A DNA stretch of 8,342 nt from CAJXJP01 sp034111025. Its GTDB lineage: Bacteria; Patescibacteriota; Gracilibacteria; BD1-5; UBA6164. The notes under the pieces were generated by a model. That model made no database searches. It saw only the letters and a list, made by a program, of their open reading frames with translations, and had not been told where the DNA came from. The DNA lies in NCBI GenBank assembly GCA_034111025.1, contig JAWUYB010000020.1, positions 1-8,342 of the forward strand, written 5' to 3'. Of the stretch, positions 6,767-8,342 are shown one piece after another. The number at the start of each line of letters is the position of its first letter. Position 1 is the stretch's first letter. A program made the position numbers and the translations under genes.

Positions 6767-7381
6767 TTAAGAGTATAATTTTATAATTTTTTTAAATGCT
6801 TCTTTCTGGTCTATATTTTCTATCTCAGCAATAAAATTTACTATTCATCATCATTTTTGACAGCCAAAACAGTAAAAACTATTCGTGTGTTCATATATTC
6901 TGAAACTCGCAGAAGAATCATTGTGATTAGGAAAAGGACAACGTAGATTTCTTTTCAGGTTATCAGGTAACCTCATATACATTTCTATAATTTCACGAAT
7001 AGGAATAGATTGAATATCTACTTGTTTTCTAAAGTTATTATTCATTTCATAATTCAGCTTATAAAAGCGAGTAATTCTTTCTAAAAATTTCTTAGTTAAT
7101 TCGATTTCTTGACCTCATGAAAAATAATATTCAAATACATCTATAAAATATTTTGATATAGCATTTATCTCTTCATATCATTCTTTCATCTTCTTTCTCG
7201 CAAGTTGATATTCATACGGTAGTTTTTCACGAAGATATTCATCACCTACACACTCTATAAGAGATTTTAATTCGCTTTTAGATAAAGAGTTCAATAATTC
7301 TTTTTCTATCAAATGTGGAGTATTTTTGCTCATATATTCTCTTTCGAGGTCTATGAAACTATCTATTACTATTGTTTTCAT
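6767..7381 (-). CDS. CHC2-type primase zinc-finger protein, 204 aa (three UGAs in tandem)
   Basis: The C-terminal half is a DnaG-like CHC2 zinc finger that binds template DNA: RCPFPNHND (Cys148, His153), SFRIYEHTNSFYCFGC (Cys171, Cys174), then QKGGGIVNFIAE. The Gly triplet at 177-179, matching the family's GKGGD-type turn, is encoded by three consecutive UGA codons (6845-6853). The N-terminal ~110 residues are helical, charged and unrecognised. There is no TOPRIM or other catalytic domain, so this is only the zinc-binding part of a primase and may work with the adjacent helicase or a host primase. The ATG at 7379-7381 overlaps the upstream gene by 13 nt, and an in-frame TAA lies just upstream. 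It ends at TAA 6767-6769, 9 nt before the helicase start. Five UGA codons join what otherwise look like separate fragments at 7178-7381 and 6851-7045. Confidence 0.88.
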
Positions 7382-7527
7382 ATTTTCTTTGGATTAGAAA
7401 ATACGATCTTCACGTGATTTACGAGTATAGTTCATAGTTCAAGTGCTTCTGAGTCTTTCAAATCAATATCAAAATGAGATTTGAATAATTGTTTAAAATT
7501 GGTTAATTGGTCTGTTGTTAATTGCAT
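7369..7527 (-). CDS. Small conserved-looking protein, 52 aa, first gene of replication block
   Basis: This 52-residue protein starts MQLTTDQLTNFKQLFKSHF and contains DSEALELGTILVNHVKIV. The pattern (a polar N-terminus, an F-K-x-L/I helix, an acidic D/S-x-EA-L turn and a second helix) is one I associate with short proteins encoded in phages and mobile elements, but no function is known. Two UGA codons encode both of its glycines. The stop (TAG 7369-7371) lies beyond the start of the primase gene at 7381, a 13-nt overlap that suggests co-translation. It is the promoter-proximal gene of the block. The region upstream has two inverted repeats that may control it. No Shine-Dalgarno site is seen. 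Confidence 0.7.
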
Positions 7528-7543
7528 CTTTTACAATGTTAAC

Positions 7544-7561
7544 AACTTAATGCATTAAGTT
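7544..7561. promoter_or_regulatory. 18-bp perfect palindrome (candidate operator)
   Basis: AACTTAATGCATTAAGTT is a perfect 18-bp palindrome located 17 nt upstream of the first gene of the replication block. A dimeric repressor site is the simplest reading, with a replication-origin element as an alternative. The binding protein is unknown. Confidence 0.5.
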
Positions 7562-7570
7562 TGAAATAAT

Positions 7571-7589
7571 CAAGTGTGTACTTCACTTG
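7571..7589. promoter_or_regulatory. Second inverted repeat upstream of replication block
   Basis: CAAGTG (7571-7576) and CACTTG (7584-7589) flank a 7-bp spacer. It lies 10 bp from the 18-bp palindrome, so the two may form one control region. No clear -35 and -10 pair could be assigned. Confidence 0.4.
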
Positions 7590-7612
7590 CCTTTCAATAG
7601 TATTTTTGACGC

Positions 7613-7636
7613 AAAAAAAAGATAGAAGTACTATCT
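7613..7636 (-). terminator. Intrinsic terminator (minus strand) of the right-edge gene
   Basis: On the minus strand a 6-bp stem AGATAG/CTATCT with loop TACTT is followed by a run of T (eight A on the + strand at 7613-7620). It lies about 100 nt downstream of the gene ending at 7738 and would separate that gene from the replication block. The stem is short, so efficiency is uncertain. Confidence 0.6.
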
Positions 7637-7737
7637 ATACATCTACCATAAAAACCTTACTTTTAATCTAAATATAAGGAATGTATTAAAAAGTATTTCT
7701 ACCTAACTTTCTACTATTTTACTATTATTACATACTA
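7637..7737. other. AT-rich 3' untranslated/intergenic stretch
   Basis: I see no gene here. It is low-complexity AT-rich sequence with repeated CTATT/ACTATT words and one weak 5-bp inverted repeat (CCTTA/TAAGG around 7655-7680). Confidence 0.5.
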
Positions 7738-8342
7738 TTATTTTAGATAACATTTATATGTTTTTTCAATTGTATCATATTTAATTATTATATTACTATC
7801 TAATCCATTTTTCTTTAGATTAGATCGAAATGTTTTTAGATACTGTGTAAAAGCTGTTTCTGTCTGTTGAGTAATTTGTATAATATTTTTTCTACTCATT
7901 CATCAATTTGCTGTATTATTAATAATAGATTTTAAAATATCTTTTTCTATTTTTTTCAATCTGTAAACTATTTTTCAATTCTCATCTTTTATATGATCTC
8001 CAATTATTTTTAATCATTTACATTGACCTCCTTCTAATAACGATATTTTAATATCTCCCTCTTGATTTTTAATTTTATTTTTTTCTTTCACTATTTTTGA
8101 TATTGCTGACACTTCACTAATTATGGTTTTTTCCATACGACTTTGGGCTTTATCTAATTTTTTCTGTAAGTTAATTACTTTGTCTTTATCAGATATACTA
8201 CCTTCATCTAAGTAAACATCAATAAATTTATCTGTAATTTCTATATGAAATCTTTTCTGATTATCTCAAAAATCAGGATATTCATTTAAAATAATATATC
8301 ATTGATTTTCTAAATATAATATTGGTGTAAAATTATCATAAT
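7738..8342 (-). CDS. Protein with probable C-terminal winged-helix domain, 5' end beyond the window
   Basis: The last 200 residues of a protein are visible, open from the right edge to TAA 7738-7740 with six UGA codons read as Gly, including an adjacent pair in TANGGMSRKN. The first ~90 residues are acidic/polar (LENQGYIILNEYPDFGD, then KFIDVYLDEGS) and lead into a Lys/Glu-rich helix (INLQKKLDKAQSRMEKT). The C-terminal ~60 residues look like a winged helix-turn-helix. They comprise helix DILKSIINN, a turn, NIIQITQQTETAFTQYLKTF as recognition region, RSNLKKNG and a closing beta-hairpin IIIKYDTIEKTYKCYL reminiscent of OmpR-type effector domains. A regulatory role is an inference. It may be a host gene or part of the element, because the start is not visible. 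Confidence 0.8.

Noticed and set aside
6851..7381. Two separate small genes at 7178-7381 and 6851-7045
   Set aside because: They share one frame, separated only by UGA codons, and form a single 204-codon gene ending at 6767.
7637..7737. Possible CRISPR or tandem repeat in the CTATT-rich stretch
   Set aside because: The short words are irregularly spaced low-complexity AT sequence with no repeat-spacer structure.
8021..8034. Strong internal Shine-Dalgarno-like AAGGAGGT on the minus strand
   Set aside because: It lies within the coding frame of the right-edge gene (LLEGGQCKG) and the only nearby alternative start gives a short unremarkable frame.
1..8342. UGA as tryptophan (Mycoplasma-type code 4)
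   Set aside because: UGA falls on Walker A, CHC2, NYGG and recombinase glycines, where Trp would destroy the motifs, and TGG is used at conserved Trp sites.

Overview
The window reads as DNA from an AT-rich bacterium, or an element resident in one, that decodes UGA as glycine (genetic code 25). That points to the Candidate Phyla Radiation groups Gracilibacteria (BD1-5) or Absconditabacteria (SR1), although I cannot tell these apart or exclude a phage of such a host. Read with UGA as stop, most of the minus strand breaks into fragments. Read with UGA as Gly, the fragments join into full-length genes, and the recoded codons fall on invariant glycines: the Walker A loop of a helicase, the CHC2 zinc finger of a primase, an NYGG zinc-ribbon motif, and several conserved serine-recombinase positions.

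Left part (1-1430): a partial hypothetical gene on the minus strand, a divergent 64-aa single-pass membrane protein, a strong bidirectional terminator, and a 102-aa two-pass membrane protein. Middle (1430-2810): a self-contained unit with terminator, consensus promoter, Shine-Dalgarno site, an FG-GAP/VCBS-type lipoprotein gene and a terminator. It lies between two copies of a 47-bp direct repeat (41/47 identical, first 22 bp identical). The lipoprotein gene has 23 glycines and no in-frame UGA, whereas about half the glycines in its neighbours are UGA, so it looks like a recent import from a standard-code bacterium.

Right part (2787-7530): a block of six co-oriented minus-strand genes resembling the replication and integration module of an integrative element or phage-plasmid. 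In transcription order these are a 52-aa small protein, a CHC2 primase zinc-finger protein, a D5/VirE-like superfamily 3 helicase, an unknown helical protein, a zinc-ribbon protein and a large serine recombinase. The first three overlap or nearly abut. Small noncoding gaps with inverted repeats precede the fourth and sixth genes. The recombinase ends inside the right-hand copy of the direct repeat, which suggests that repeat is a recombination site or junction.

Right edge (7528-8342): an intergenic region with an 18-bp perfect palindrome, a second inverted repeat and a minus-strand terminator, then the 3' part of a gene whose product ends in a probable winged-helix domain. I saw no tRNA, rRNA or CRISPR array.
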